A stretch of 64,000 bases of DNA. It comes from Clostridiales bacterium. Lineage in GTDB: Bacteria > Bacillota > Clostridia > Oscillospirales > Oscillospiraceae. Both the position numbers and the translations under genes were made by a program. Positions 1-7,986 of this stretch are shown here, in pieces (position 1 is the first letter of the stretch; each line of letters begins with the position of its first letter). The stretch covers positions 90,817-154,816 of the forward strand of contig SFFW01000001.1 of assembly GCA_004556755.1 (NCBI GenBank), read 5' to 3'. The notes beneath the pieces are model-generated. The model saw only the letters and a program-made list of their open reading frames with translations, was not told the origin of the DNA and did not search any database.

Positions 1-798
1 GGCATTTTCGTCCACGGTCCTGATAATTTTGCGTATCGCACTTATCTGCGGACGCTTGATTACGCAGAGCAGCACCTGCTTGCTCTTGTGCGAATATGCG
101 CCCTCGCCCTCAAGTATGGTAACGCCTCGGTGAAGCGTCCCCGTTATATACTCGATAAGCTCGTCGCTTTTCTCGCTTATGATATAGCAGACGTTCGAGT
201 TGTCGATACCGTACAGCACAAGGTCGATCATCTTGGAGACGGCGATCATTGCAAGCACGGCGTACATCGCACCCTCGACCTTATTAAATATGGCCGCAAA
301 CAAAATGATTATAATGCAGTCCATCAGCAAAACGATGGTGCCGAAGTTGATATACGGGAACTTACGCCTTAAAAACTTTGCGATTATATCGGCGCCGCCG
401 GTCGTCGCCCCGGCGTAATATACCATGCCGAGACCGACGCCCTTGACCGCACCGCCGATAATGCAGGCAAGCAGCATATCGTCGGTCGGGGAGAATTTAA
501 GCAGCGCAAAGAGGTCGATAAACAGCGACGAGAGCAGCACGCCGACAAGCGAGCCGACGATAAAGTGCTTGCCGAAGTATCTCCACGCTACCACGAACAG
601 CGGTATGTTGAGCACAACCGTCAGCGCACCGACGGGAAGGTCGGTTAAGAGATTGATTATCATTGCGATACCCGACAGTCCGCCGACTATGATGGAGTTC
701 GGGTAGAGGAAGAACTGGAATCCGGCTGCGTACACCACGGTGCCGAGCGCAATTGTCAGATAGCTTGCGATAATTTCTCTGGCAGTTTTCTTTTTCAT
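1..798 (-). CDS. YitT family membrane protein (partial, 3' end beyond window)
   Basis: 266 codons are visible from an ATG at 798; the gene runs off the left edge. The translation begins MKKKTAREIIASYLTIALG and contains about five hydrophobic segments (YitT_membrane type, with PNSIIVGGLSGIAMI and AGATTGGADIIAKFLRRKFP as recognisable family signatures), followed by a soluble C-terminal part starting near GVTILEGEGAYSHKSKQVLLC, which matches the DUF2179 domain. YitT proteins are multi-pass membrane proteins of unknown transport or regulatory role. It starts 7 nt after the parC stop, so it is probably the last visible gene of the parE operon. The function in that setting is not established. Confidence 0.88.
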   Translation of the reverse strand, partial: MKKKTAREIIASYLTIALGTVVYAAGFQFFLYPNSIIVGGLSGIAMIINLLTDLPVGALTVVLNIPLFVVAWRYFGKHFIVGSLVGVLLSSLFIDLFALLKFSPTDDMLLACIIGGAVKGVGLGMVYYAGATTGGADIIAKFLRRKFPYINFGTIVLLMDCIIIILFAAIFNKVEGAMYAVLAMIAVSKMIDLVLYGIDNSNVCYIISEKSDELIEYITGTLHRGVTILEGEGAYSHKSKQVLLCVIKRPQISAIRKIIRTVDENA

Positions 799-805
799 AA
801 GCACC

Positions 806-3043
806 TCAATCAATCAAAGACATTTGAGTTTCTCCCCTGTCCTCGTCTTTAAGAAGCGCACCTGCTCCGGGCAGACTGCGGACACGGTACCTCGACTTGT
901 TCTTAACGGATGTGTTTTCAAGCAGTGCCGCAGAGACCAGCTTATGCTTGTTTTTGACGGACATTCCCGCAACGCCCTGTGTGCTGCGGCTTGCCTTGAC
1001 CTGCAGGAGCGAGGTGTTGAACACAAGCGCCCTGCCGTCACTCGAAAACGCCGCAACGTCGCACTCCCCGCTTATCGGCAGCACCTCGGCAAGCGGACTC
1101 TTGTCGGAGTAGGCGTTTATGAGCTTTTTGCGGTTTGTCTTGGTCTCGTATGCAGAAAGCGGTATTCTTGCTATTTTGCCGTTTTCAAAGAACAGCAGCA
1201 GGTCCTTTTTATAGTCCCCCGGCAGTATCACAGTGAACACCCGCTCGCCGTCGTCCATCTCAAGCTGGCTCGGAAGATAGGTTCCCAAGGCCGATGCCTT
1301 GGTGTCCGCAAAGTCCGATAGCTTCGTTTTGTACACTTGCTGGCGGTCGGTGAACACCAAAAGCTCTGCGCGGTTCGTAGATTCAAAGCTCAGCTTCGGT
1401 CCGTCGCCGTCCTTATACTTCTGCTCCCCGCTCATTCTGAGCGACTGCGGCGTGATCTTTTTAAGGTAGCCCTCATTTGAGAGGAACACGTTGACGGGGT
1501 AATCCTCCGCCGGATCGTCCTCCGGCTCCTCCTCTATCTCGGAGGCGTAGACTATGCCGGTCCTTCTCGGACTCGGATATTTCTTGATTATCGCTTTAAG
1601 CTCTGAGGATATTATCGCCTTGACCTTGCGGCGGTTTTTCAGCGTATCCTCAAGCTCCGCAATGTCACGCTCAAGCTCCTCAATTTCGGAGGTGCGCTTT
1701 AGGATATACTCCTTATTTATATTGCGCAGCTTTATCTCCGCAACATACTCCGCCTGCACCTTGTCGATGCCGAAGCCCATCATCAGGTTCGGGATAACGT
1801 CCGACTCAAGCTCCGTATTTCGGATTATGGCTATCGCCTTGTCAATGTCAAGCAGTATCTTCGCAAGACCCTGCAAAAGGTGCAGCTTCTCCTTTTTGCG
1901 GCACATCTCGAAGTAGACACGGTTTTTGATGCACTCCGTGCGCCATGCCGTCCACTCGCCGAGGATCTCCCTCACGCCCATGACCTTGGGATTTCCCGCA
2001 ACGAGGATGTTGAAGTTGCAGGAAAAGCTGTCCATAAGCGGGGTGAGCTTAAAGAGCTTCTGCATGAGCTTTTCGGGGTCGGTGCCTCGCTTGAGATCGA
2101 CCGCAAGCTTCAGTCCCGAAAGGTCGGTCTCGTCACGCATATCGTTGATCTCACGGATCTTTCCCGCCTTTATAAGCTCCGCAACCTTATCTACTATCGC
2201 CTCGGAGGTCGTGGTGAAGGGTATCTCGTATATCTCGATGATGTTCTCTTTTTGGATGTAGCGCCAGCGGGAGCGCATTTTGAAGCTTCCTCTGCCGGTC
2301 CTGTATATCTCATCCATTGCATTGCGGTCGTACACGATCTCGGCTCCCGTGGAGAAGTCGGGTGCGGGCATCGTCTCAAACAGGTCGCAGTCGGGGTCAG
2401 ATAGATAGTTTATCTCTGTGCGGCAGACCTCCTCAAGATTAAAGCCGCATATCTGGCTCGCCATGCCGACGGCAATGCCCGTATTTGCCGAGACCAAAAC
2501 GTTCGGAAACGCAGTCGGCAGAAGCCTCGGCTCCTTCATGCTGCCGTCGTAATTGTCCGTAAACTCAACGGTTTCACGGTCAATATCACGGAATATCTCG
2601 CCGCAGATAGGTGCAAGCTTCGCTTCCGTATACCTCGACGCCGCAAAAGACATATCCCTTGAGTACACCTTACCGAAGTTGCCCTTTGAGTCCACAAAGG
2701 GCGTAAGCAGAGCGCCGTAGCCCTTCGAGAGCCTGACCATCGTCTCGTATATCGCCGCATCACCGTGCGGATTTAAGCGCATCGTCTGTCCGACGATGTT
2801 TGCGCTTTTCGTCCTGCCGCCGCTTAAAAGCCCCATCTTATACATGGTGTACAGAAGCTTTCTGTGGCTCGGCTTGAAGCCGTCGATCTCCGGTATTGCT
2901 CTCGAAATTATAACGCTCATTGCGTAGGGCATATAATTTTGCTCAAGCGTTTCGGTTATGGGCTGCTCCATGACCTCGGCTTTCAGTCCGATGACGTTGG
3001 GGTTATTGAATTTATTCTTTTGGGTAGGCTGCTTTTTTGCCAC
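806..3043 (-). CDS. parC: DNA topoisomerase IV / gyrase-like subunit A
   Basis: 745 aa, GTG start preceded by an AAAGGGTGAT ribosome site. It is the DNA breakage-reunion subunit of a type IIA topoisomerase. The catalytic tyrosine is Tyr138 in AASRYTEAKLAP. The region corresponding to the quinolone pocket reads NPHGDAAIYE (about residues 91-100). A coiled-coil segment with LERDIAELEDTLKNRRK follows around residues 440-470, then a beta-pinwheel-like C-terminal domain. No canonical GyrA-box (QRRGGKG) is visible in that domain, which favours a topo IV-like decatenase over gyrase. It lies 14 nt downstream of the small zinc-ribbon gene and is in an operon with parE, its obvious partner. Many Clostridia carry such a divergent pair besides true gyrAB; that a gyrAB pair lies elsewhere is inference. 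Confidence 0.9.
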   Translation of the reverse strand: MAKKQPTQKNKFNNPNVIGLKAEVMEQPITETLEQNYMPYAMSVIISRAIPEIDGFKPSHRKLLYTMYKMGLLSGGRTKSANIVGQTMRLNPHGDAAIYETMVRLSKGYGALLTPFVDSKGNFGKVYSRDMSFAASRYTEAKLAPICGEIFRDIDRETVEFTDNYDGSMKEPRLLPTAFPNVLVSANTGIAVGMASQICGFNLEEVCRTEINYLSDPDCDLFETMPAPDFSTGAEIVYDRNAMDEIYRTGRGSFKMRSRWRYIQKENIIEIYEIPFTTTSEAIVDKVAELIKAGKIREINDMRDETDLSGLKLAVDLKRGTDPEKLMQKLFKLTPLMDSFSCNFNILVAGNPKVMGVREILGEWTAWRTECIKNRVYFEMCRKKEKLHLLQGLAKILLDIDKAIAIIRNTELESDVIPNLMMGFGIDKVQAEYVAEIKLRNINKEYILKRTSEIEELERDIAELEDTLKNRRKVKAIISSELKAIIKKYPSPRRTGIVYASEIEEEPEDDPAEDYPVNVFLSNEGYLKKITPQSLRMSGEQKYKDGDGPKLSFESTNRAELLVFTDRQQVYKTKLSDFADTKASALGTYLPSQLEMDDGERVFTVILPGDYKKDLLLFFENGKIARIPLSAYETKTNRKKLINAYSDKSPLAEVLPISGECDVAAFSSDGRALVFNTSLLQVKASRSTQGVAGMSVKNKHKLVSAALLENTSVKNKSRYRVRSLPGAGALLKDEDRGETQMSLID

Positions 3044-3057
3044 TTATCATCACCCTT

Positions 3058-3351
3058 TCAATGCTTGGTATGCTTTCCGCCGCTGCCCTTTTTGCGCTTC
3101 CCGCTCACAAGGTCCCTGCGGCAGTGCGGACAGTGCGTTGCGTTCAGCACTCCCCTGCCGATGCGCTTTCCGCAGTAGGGGCATTTGCAGTAGCCGAAGT
3201 ACACTACAAGAAACACCGCAAGCGTCGCAAACGAGGCAAGCGTGCAGTACATTGCAAAGGCAGTACCCGTGCTGAGTATGCTCACAACACAGGCCGCTAT
3301 GCAGATGTAGATGAGCGGCCGCAGCAGCTTTTTGGCAGTCTGTAAATTCAT
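3058..3351 (-). CDS. small two-helix membrane protein with zinc ribbon
   Basis: 97 aa. Two hydrophobic segments (about residues 10-30 and 34-52) are followed by a zinc-ribbon-like CPYCGKRI...CPHCRRDL motif (two CxxC pairs) and a basic, glycine/lysine-rich tail ending in GKHTKH. It is tightly nested between parE (11 nt) and parC (14 nt), which argues for cotranslation with the topoisomerase. I do not recognise a characterised family. The cysteines probably bind zinc on the cytoplasmic side. No evidence ties it to topoisomerase activity except position. Confidence 0.78.
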   Translation of the reverse strand: MNLQTAKKLLRPLIYICIAACVVSILSTGTAFAMYCTLASFATLAVFLVVYFGYCKCPYCGKRIGRGVLNATHCPHCRRDLVSGKRKKGSGGKHTKH

Positions 3352-3362
3352 ATGTACACCTC

Positions 3363-5360
3363 TCAGGATATATCGGCCATGTCAAGGTACAGATAGCCGT
3401 TTTCCGCAATATGCTCCTTGCGCCCGCTCAGATTGTCGCCGAGCAGCAGCTCAAACATATCGTTCATCACCTCGACGTCCTCCGGCATGACCTTGATTAG
3501 TCGACGTGTTTCGGGGTTCATGGTCGTCATCCACATCATGTCGGGGTCGTTTTCACCGAGACCCTTGCTGCGGTTAATGGACGCTTTTGCGCCGCCGAGT
3601 GACTCGATTATATCCGCCTTCTCCCTGTCGGAGTAGGCAAAGTAGGTCTTTGAGCCGGACTCTATCTCATAAAGCGGCGACTCGGCTATATAGACGTAGC
3701 CCTCCTTAATAAGCGTCGGGACGAGCCTGTATATCATCGTCAGAATGAGCGTTCGTATCTGGAAGCCGTCAACGTCGGCGTCGGTGCAGATTATGACCTT
3801 GTTCCAACGCAGGTTGTTTATATCGAAGGCGTTTAAGTCCTTGACGCCCTTCGCCTGCACCTCAACTCCGCAGCCGAGGACACGCAGAAGGTCGGTTATG
3901 ATGTCGCTTTTGAATATCCTTGCATAATCCGCCTTGAGGCAGTTGAGTATCTTGCCCCTGACGGGCATTATGCCCTGAAAATCGGCATCCCTCGAAAGCT
4001 TACAGGCGCCGAGTGCGGAATCGCCCTCGACGATATATATCTCACGCTCTCTGGGGTCTCTGCTGCGGCAGTCCACGAATTTCTGCACACGGTTTGCAAT
4101 GTCGATGCTGCCGGAGAGCTTCTTCTTCATACTCTGACGGGCCTTCTCCGCCGCCTCACGGCTGCGCATATTGACAAGCACCTGCTCGGCAATGCGGTCG
4201 GCTTCGGGCTTATTCTCAATGAAATAGACCTCAAGACGCTCCTTAAAGAAGTCGGTCATCGCCTCCTGAATGAAGCGGTTCGTTATCGCCTTCTTCGTCT
4301 GATTCTCATACGAGGTCTGCGTCGAGAAGCAGTTAGTCACAAGAACGAGGCAGTCGGAAACGTCCTGAAAGCTTATCTTGCTCTCGTTCTTCTGATACTT
4401 CCCTATTTTCTTAATGTATGCGTCGATCGCATAGACAAAGGCGTTCCTCGTCGCCTTTTCGGGTGCGCCGCCATGCTCAAGCCACGAGGAGTTGTGGTAA
4501 TACTCGGTGACGCTTACCTTGTTTGAGAAGCAGAACGCCGCCGACAGCTTTACCTTATACTCCGACTTGTCCGGTCTGTCTCTGCCCTTGCGCTCTGCGC
4601 TGATGAAAACGGGAGCCGTTAAGGGACTTTCGTGTGCGATCTCCGCAACGTAGTCAAGGATGCCGTTTTCGTAGACGTAATCCGTCACGTCAAATTTATT
4701 TCCGTTCTGATTTCTGAAACGGAAGGTCACACCGGCATTAACGACCGCCTGGCGGTGCAGCACGTCTCTGAAATATTCTTCAGGAATGTCAATGTCCGTA
4801 AAGACGTCGAGGTCGGGACGCCATCTTATCGTGGTGCCGGTCTTTTTGCGGTCACTGGGTCCTATCTTCAGCTCCTGACCCTTTTTGCCGACGGGCTTAC
4901 CCTTTTTGAAGCTGAGGTCGTACCTGTTGCCGTCACGCCACACGGTGACATTCATGTACTCCGAGGCATACTGCGTTGCGCAGGAGCCGAGTCCGTTAAG
5001 ACCGAGGGAGTATTCATAGTTTTCGCCGTCGTTGTTCTTATACTTTCCTCCGGCGTACAGCTCGCAGAACACAAGCTCCCAGTTGTAGCGCTTCTCGTTT
5101 GCGTTCCAATCAAGGGGACAGCCCCTGCCGAAGTCCTCGACCTCGATGGACTTGTCCGCATAGCGTGTCAGCGTTATGAGCTTGCCATAGCCCTCTCTCG
5201 CCTCGTCGATAGCGTTGGAGAGTATTTCAAACACCGAGTGCTGACAGCCGTCAAGCCCGTCGGAGCCGAATATGACGCCGGGGCGCTTTCTGACTCTGTC
5301 CGCTCCCTTCAGGGACGATATGCTGTCGTTTCCGTATTCGTTTACGGTCTGCTTTGTCAT
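3363..5360 (-). CDS. parE: DNA topoisomerase IV / gyrase-like subunit B
   Basis: 665 aa. The start at 5360 is chosen because a GGAGG lies 10 nt upstream; an in-frame ATG at 5408 adds 16 residues without a ribosome site. It is the ATPase subunit. The GHKL ATP site shows EILSNAIDEA (Glu45, Asn49, Asp52), DFGRG (76-80) and a glycine loop LGLNGLGS. The TOPRIM domain shows IVEGDSALGACK (catalytic Glu) and the Mg-binding CTDADVDG. It ends without an extra domain of the proteobacterial GyrB type. It is the first gene of the operon parE - zinc ribbon - parC - yitT, with promoter elements at 5422-5450. Whether the pair is a decatenase rather than a second gyrase is judged from the ParC C-terminus. Confidence 0.9.
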   Translation of the reverse strand: MTKQTVNEYGNDSISSLKGADRVRKRPGVIFGSDGLDGCQHSVFEILSNAIDEAREGYGKLITLTRYADKSIEVEDFGRGCPLDWNANEKRYNWELVFCELYAGGKYKNNDGENYEYSLGLNGLGSCATQYASEYMNVTVWRDGNRYDLSFKKGKPVGKKGQELKIGPSDRKKTGTTIRWRPDLDVFTDIDIPEEYFRDVLHRQAVVNAGVTFRFRNQNGNKFDVTDYVYENGILDYVAEIAHESPLTAPVFISAERKGRDRPDKSEYKVKLSAAFCFSNKVSVTEYYHNSSWLEHGGAPEKATRNAFVYAIDAYIKKIGKYQKNESKISFQDVSDCLVLVTNCFSTQTSYENQTKKAITNRFIQEAMTDFFKERLEVYFIENKPEADRIAEQVLVNMRSREAAEKARQSMKKKLSGSIDIANRVQKFVDCRSRDPREREIYIVEGDSALGACKLSRDADFQGIMPVRGKILNCLKADYARIFKSDIITDLLRVLGCGVEVQAKGVKDLNAFDINNLRWNKVIICTDADVDGFQIRTLILTMIYRLVPTLIKEGYVYIAESPLYEIESGSKTYFAYSDREKADIIESLGGAKASINRSKGLGENDPDMMWMTTMNPETRRLIKVMPEDVEVMNDMFELLLGDNLSGRKEHIAENGYLYLDMADIS

Positions 5361-5421
5361 GGTGTGCTTTCCTCCGCTTACAACATCTTGTGGCAATTTA
5401 TCCGTCACTTTCGGATTATAT

Positions 5422-5450
5422 AGTATATTATATTATTCCGCAAATTGCAA
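5422..5450 (-). promoter_or_regulatory. parE operon promoter
   Basis: On the minus strand TTGCAA (5445-5450) and TATACT (5422-5427) are separated by exactly 17 bp in an AT-rich stretch. The predicted start is about 55 nt before the parE start codon. It lies just past the terminator of the candidate RNA at 5456-5630, so parE need not depend on readthrough. Confidence 0.65.
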
Positions 5451-5455
5451 GTCCG

Positions 5456-5487
5456 ATAAAAAACGGGGACGGAGTTTATCCGTCCCC
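5456..5487 (-). terminator. intrinsic terminator of the candidate RNA
   Basis: Perfect 9-bp stem (5465-5473 with 5479-5487), 5-nt loop, then GTTTTTTAT on the minus strand. It lies directly upstream of the parE promoter and is too far from any upstream minus-strand gene to serve one, so it must end a separate short transcript. Confidence 0.8.
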
Positions 5488-5630
5488 AAAACCCGAACTT
5501 ACGTCCGGCGACGAAAAAGAAAAAATGTTCTCTGTATCTGAAGCGATAAGGCTTTACATTTTCCGGCGTAGACACCAATGTGTCTACGGTCTTCTGAGAC
5601 CTCGTTTTCTGTCGCCGGACTTTTTCGTCT
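5456..5630 (-). ncRNA. candidate structured noncoding RNA with intrinsic terminator
   Basis: About 175 nt on the minus strand with no credible reading frame. A TATAAT box (5637-5642) precedes it, although the -35 is weak. A 10-bp closing stem pairs 5611-5620 with 5503-5512 (GTCCGGCGAC and its exact complement). Inside are an 8-bp hairpin GTAGACAC-ATTG-GTGTCTAC (5568-5587), a GGTCT/AGACC hairpin (5588-5601) and an A/U-rich stem pairing 5556-5563 with 5519-5528. It ends in a 9-bp GGGGACGGA/TCCGTCCCC hairpin (5465-5487) followed by GTTTTTT. Alternative pairings exist: 5620-5629 can pair with 5510-5519, and 5614-5619 with 5562-5567. Size and layout recall 6S-like regulatory RNAs, but I could not match a known family. 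Confidence 0.55.
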
Positions 5631-5707
5631 GTCTCTATTATATGCCCGGGCTTTAGTTATACTCATGGCAAAATCAGGCTTTTTGTTTAAAGCGAGGCTT
5701 TAGTGAA

Positions 5708-5713
5708 TATAAT
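5708..5713 (+). promoter_or_regulatory. -10 element for yaaL-bofA
   Basis: TATAAT on the plus strand, 12 nt before the GAGGAGGT ribosome site of yaaL. The best -35 candidates (TTGTTT at 5683-5688, 19-bp spacer) are poor, so the promoter may be weak or regulated. It is divergent from the -10 of the candidate RNA at 5637-5642. Confidence 0.4.
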
Positions 5714-5737
5714 AATGCAGACGAGGAGGTGCGGATG

Positions 5738-5956
5738 ATGTCTGCAAGCAAAAAGAGCGCAAAACTCAAAAAGGCGGAGTACCGCCGCAGGATCGACGAG
5801 CTGAACGCAATACGTTCAAAGCTGCAATGCGCATACTCGGCGTTTGACAATGTAACTGATCCCACGATAATGGACGCTTGCATTTTTGAGATAAGTGCGC
5901 TAAAATCGAGGTATAACTACGCCGTAAAAGGCATCAGGGAGCTGAACCAACCATGA
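5738..5956 (+). CDS. yaaL: YaaL-like DUF2508 protein
   Basis: 72 aa from the ATG at 5738. The strong GAGGAGGT at 5723-5730 leaves 8 nt to this ATG; the adjacent ATG at 5735 is possible, and the GTG at 5729 overlaps the ribosome site. The protein is basic at the N-terminus and mostly helical (ASKKSAKLKKAEYRRRIDEL), with a small conserved-looking end around SRYNYAVKGIREL. DUF2508 genes sit directly before bofA in Bacillus and many Clostridia. The same order here, with a 4-nt ATGA overlap, supports the assignment. Function unknown. Confidence 0.72.
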   Translation: MSASKKSAKLKKAEYRRRIDELNAIRSKLQCAYSAFDNVTDPTIMDACIFEISALKSRYNYAVKGIRELNQP

Positions 5957-6219
5957 ATATTGCAACCGAAATCCTGCTGCTCTTTGCGGCTGTGTTCTTT
6001 ATTGTTTTGTTCTTTGTGCTGCTGTCAAAGCCGATAAAATGGTTTTTTAAGCTTCTGATAAATGCGATATTCGGATTTATTATCCTCTTTATCGTCAATT
6101 TCTTCGGAGCGTACATAGAGCTTCAGCTCAGCGTCGGATGGCTAAGCGCAATCATCACGGGCATATTCGGCATTCCGGGCATAATCCTGCTGATACTCAT
6201 TGAAAATTTCTTTATATGA
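5953..6219 (+). CDS. bofA: BofA family pro-sigma-K processing inhibitor
   Basis: 88 aa, almost entirely hydrophobic: one helix about residues 5-27, a second 33-52, then the conserved amphipathic end GIFGIPGIILLILIENFF typical of BofA (GxPGxILLxLL). In Bacillus, BofA sits in the outer forespore membrane with SpoIVFA and holds the SpoIVFB protease inactive until the forespore signal arrives, delaying pro-sigma-K cleavage. Its presence with the full-length sigK at 20.3 kb is consistent with a spore-forming host. It starts inside the yaaL stop codon (ATGA) and is followed by a terminator at 6225-6252. Confidence 0.85.
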   Translation: MNIATEILLLFAAVFFIVLFFVLLSKPIKWFFKLLINAIFGFIILFIVNFFGAYIELQLSVGWLSAIITGIFGIPGIILLILIENFFI

Positions 6220-6224
6220 TCCTC

Positions 6225-6252
6225 GCTCACCGCTTCAGCGGTGAGCTTTTTT
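6225..6252 (+). terminator. yaaL-bofA terminator
   Basis: 9-bp stem GCTCACCGC/GCGGTGAGC with TTCA loop followed by six T. Confidence 0.88.
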
Positions 6253-6274
6253 CGCAATAATTCATATAAAATTG

Positions 6275-6303
6275 TTGTTTTTGTCCGATTTTTAATCTAT
6301 AAT
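6275..6303 (+). promoter_or_regulatory. promoter of the TIR-LRR gene
   Basis: TTGTTT (6275-6280), 17-bp spacer, TATAAT (6298-6303). It lies between the bofA terminator and the next gene, so the TIR gene is a single-gene transcription unit. Confidence 0.6.
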
Positions 6304-6334
6304 GTTGTCCATTAAGCAAACGGAGGTATTCAGT

Positions 6335-7954
6335 ATGCCTAAATTTGAATACTTTAAACCGTATGAAGGCGACAAGCCCTACATATTTATAAGCTACGCT
6401 CATGTCGACGATGCGGAGGTCCTGCCTATAATCTCCGATATGCACAAGCGAGGCTATAATATCTGGTACGACGAAGGGATCGAGGTCGGCAGCGAATGGC
6501 AGGAGTGCATAGCCTCGCACCTTGCGGACGCTCACCTCGTTATCGCCTTTATATCAAACGGCTATATGAAGTCCGACAACTGCCGCAGAGAGATGCATTA
6601 CGCTCTTTCGAAGCGCATCAAAACCATAAACGTTTTCCTCGAAAAGACCGACCTTACACCGGGAATGGAGCTGCAAATAGGCAACATCTTTGCCCTGATG
6701 AAGTACACCTATCCGAGTGAGGAGCACTTTTTTGAGAAGCTCTACACTGCTCCCCTTCTCGGCAGCGAAAATTTCAGCGACGCAGACAATACCGTCGCCC
6801 CCGTCAACACGACGGTGCGGCTTTCCGATAAGGCAAAGAAGAAGGAGCGCAAGCTCCGTAAAAAGAAGGAGCGCCGTGAACGCAAAGAGAATCGCAAAAA
6901 TGCGCCGGAGGAGGTAAAGGAAGCGGCAAAGAGCAAAAAGAAAAAGATCACACGCCTCGGCGTCGCTTTAGTCGTTCTCGGCTGTCTTATTGCGGCTCTC
7001 ATCGTCGGCTACTTCACAGGCTACATTGAGCGCCTGTTCACGAAAACGACCGACATTCCGGAGATAAGCAGCGACACCGTTGCGGAGTTTAAGAGCGATG
7101 TCTTTGAGGCTGTGGCGAGAGAGTACACGGGCATCGAGAGCGGCGATATAACCGTCGGCGACCTCAAGGGTCTTACGGCGCTTTACATCTGCGGCGACAG
7201 GTACTGGTTCACGGCGCCTTCCTCCGACATCGCGGCAAGCTCCGTTGCGGACGGTGAGGCCACCATAACTGACAGCGACGGAAACGAGGTCACGGTCAGC
7301 AGAGGAAACGTAAAGGATCTGTCCGACCTTGCGTATTTCACCGACCTCAAGACGCTGCACCTGCAATTTCAAACGCTCAACGGTCTCGCCACTCTCCCCG
7401 CCTGCGGCATCGAAACGCTTAATCTCGACTCCTGCCGCCTTGCATCGCTTGAGGGAATCGGTAATCTTCCGAATCTTAAGGCGCTTTCCGCCGACGGCAA
7501 CCCCATCTCAAGCTTCGGCGATCTCAAGAAGTGCCTTGAGCTTAAAAGCATAAGCTGTCTGGGTGCAAGCTGCACGGACTTTACGGTCTTTAAGCCTCTG
7601 CTCAAGATAGAAAGCATCGCATTTTCCGACTGCACTTTGAGCGATGTGTCCCATGTTTTGGACCACGGTTCTCTCAGGTCGGTCACACTCATAAACTGCG
7701 ACCTTACGGGCAGCTTTTTCAGATCGTTTGACTCGGAGCGCTCCATTCTATACCTTGACATTTCGGGAAGCACTCTCGATTCGACCTCCGGCTTAAACGA
7801 CTTCACGTCGCTGACCGAGCTGCACATAACAAACTGCACCGGGATAAGCGACTGGTCCGAGCTTGAAAGTCTCACGGCGCTCAAGACTCTGTACATAAGT
7901 GCGGATCTGCGCTCAAGTATCGGAGACATAAACGCAAACATAATTGAAAAGTAA
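6335..7954 (+). CDS. TIR-domain membrane protein with leucine-rich-repeat ectodomain
   Basis: 539 aa from ATG 6335, with CGGAGG 9 nt upstream; an earlier in-frame ATG at 6302 has no ribosome site and overlaps the -10. Residues about 13-140 form a TIR domain: YIFISYAHVDDAEVLP, then YNIWYDEGIEVGSEW, then ISNGYMKSDNCRREMHYAL, where Glu86 occupies the position of the catalytic glutamate of NAD-cleaving TIRs. A strongly basic stretch (about 160-205) precedes one transmembrane helix (about 207-230), so the TIR faces the cytoplasm. From about 275 to the end, repeats such as LETLNLDSC-, LPNLKALSADGNPI- and LTELHITNC-like units form a leucine-rich-repeat array outside the cell. The gene stands alone between two terminators. 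Enzyme activity and ligand are unknown. Confidence 0.85.
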   Translation: MPKFEYFKPYEGDKPYIFISYAHVDDAEVLPIISDMHKRGYNIWYDEGIEVGSEWQECIASHLADAHLVIAFISNGYMKSDNCRREMHYALSKRIKTINVFLEKTDLTPGMELQIGNIFALMKYTYPSEEHFFEKLYTAPLLGSENFSDADNTVAPVNTTVRLSDKAKKKERKLRKKKERRERKENRKNAPEEVKEAAKSKKKKITRLGVALVVLGCLIAALIVGYFTGYIERLFTKTTDIPEISSDTVAEFKSDVFEAVAREYTGIESGDITVGDLKGLTALYICGDRYWFTAPSSDIAASSVADGEATITDSDGNEVTVSRGNVKDLSDLAYFTDLKTLHLQFQTLNGLATLPACGIETLNLDSCRLASLEGIGNLPNLKALSADGNPISSFGDLKKCLELKSISCLGASCTDFTVFKPLLKIESIAFSDCTLSDVSHVLDHGSLRSVTLINCDLTGSFFRSFDSERSILYLDISGSTLDSTSGLNDFTSLTELHITNCTGISDWSELESLTALKTLYISADLRSSIGDINANIIEK

Positions 7955-7986
7955 TAAAAAGAGCGCCTGTCGGCGCTCTTTTTATT
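7953..7986. terminator. bidirectional terminator between TIR-LRR gene and murF
   Basis: A 15-bp perfect stem AATAAAAAGAGCGCC with a 4-nt loop. It gives U-rich 3' ends on both strands and so serves both convergent genes. It overlaps the stop codons of both. Confidence 0.9.

Noticed and set aside
806..5360. Annotation of the topoisomerase pair as gyrA/gyrB
   Set aside because: No GyrA-box in the C-terminus and the parE-zinc ribbon-parC order suggest a topo IV-like pair, though naming is not certain.
5456..5630. Firm naming of the RNA as 6S RNA
   Set aside because: Size fits, but the three-hairpin interior does not clearly show the 6S central bubble; left as unknown.
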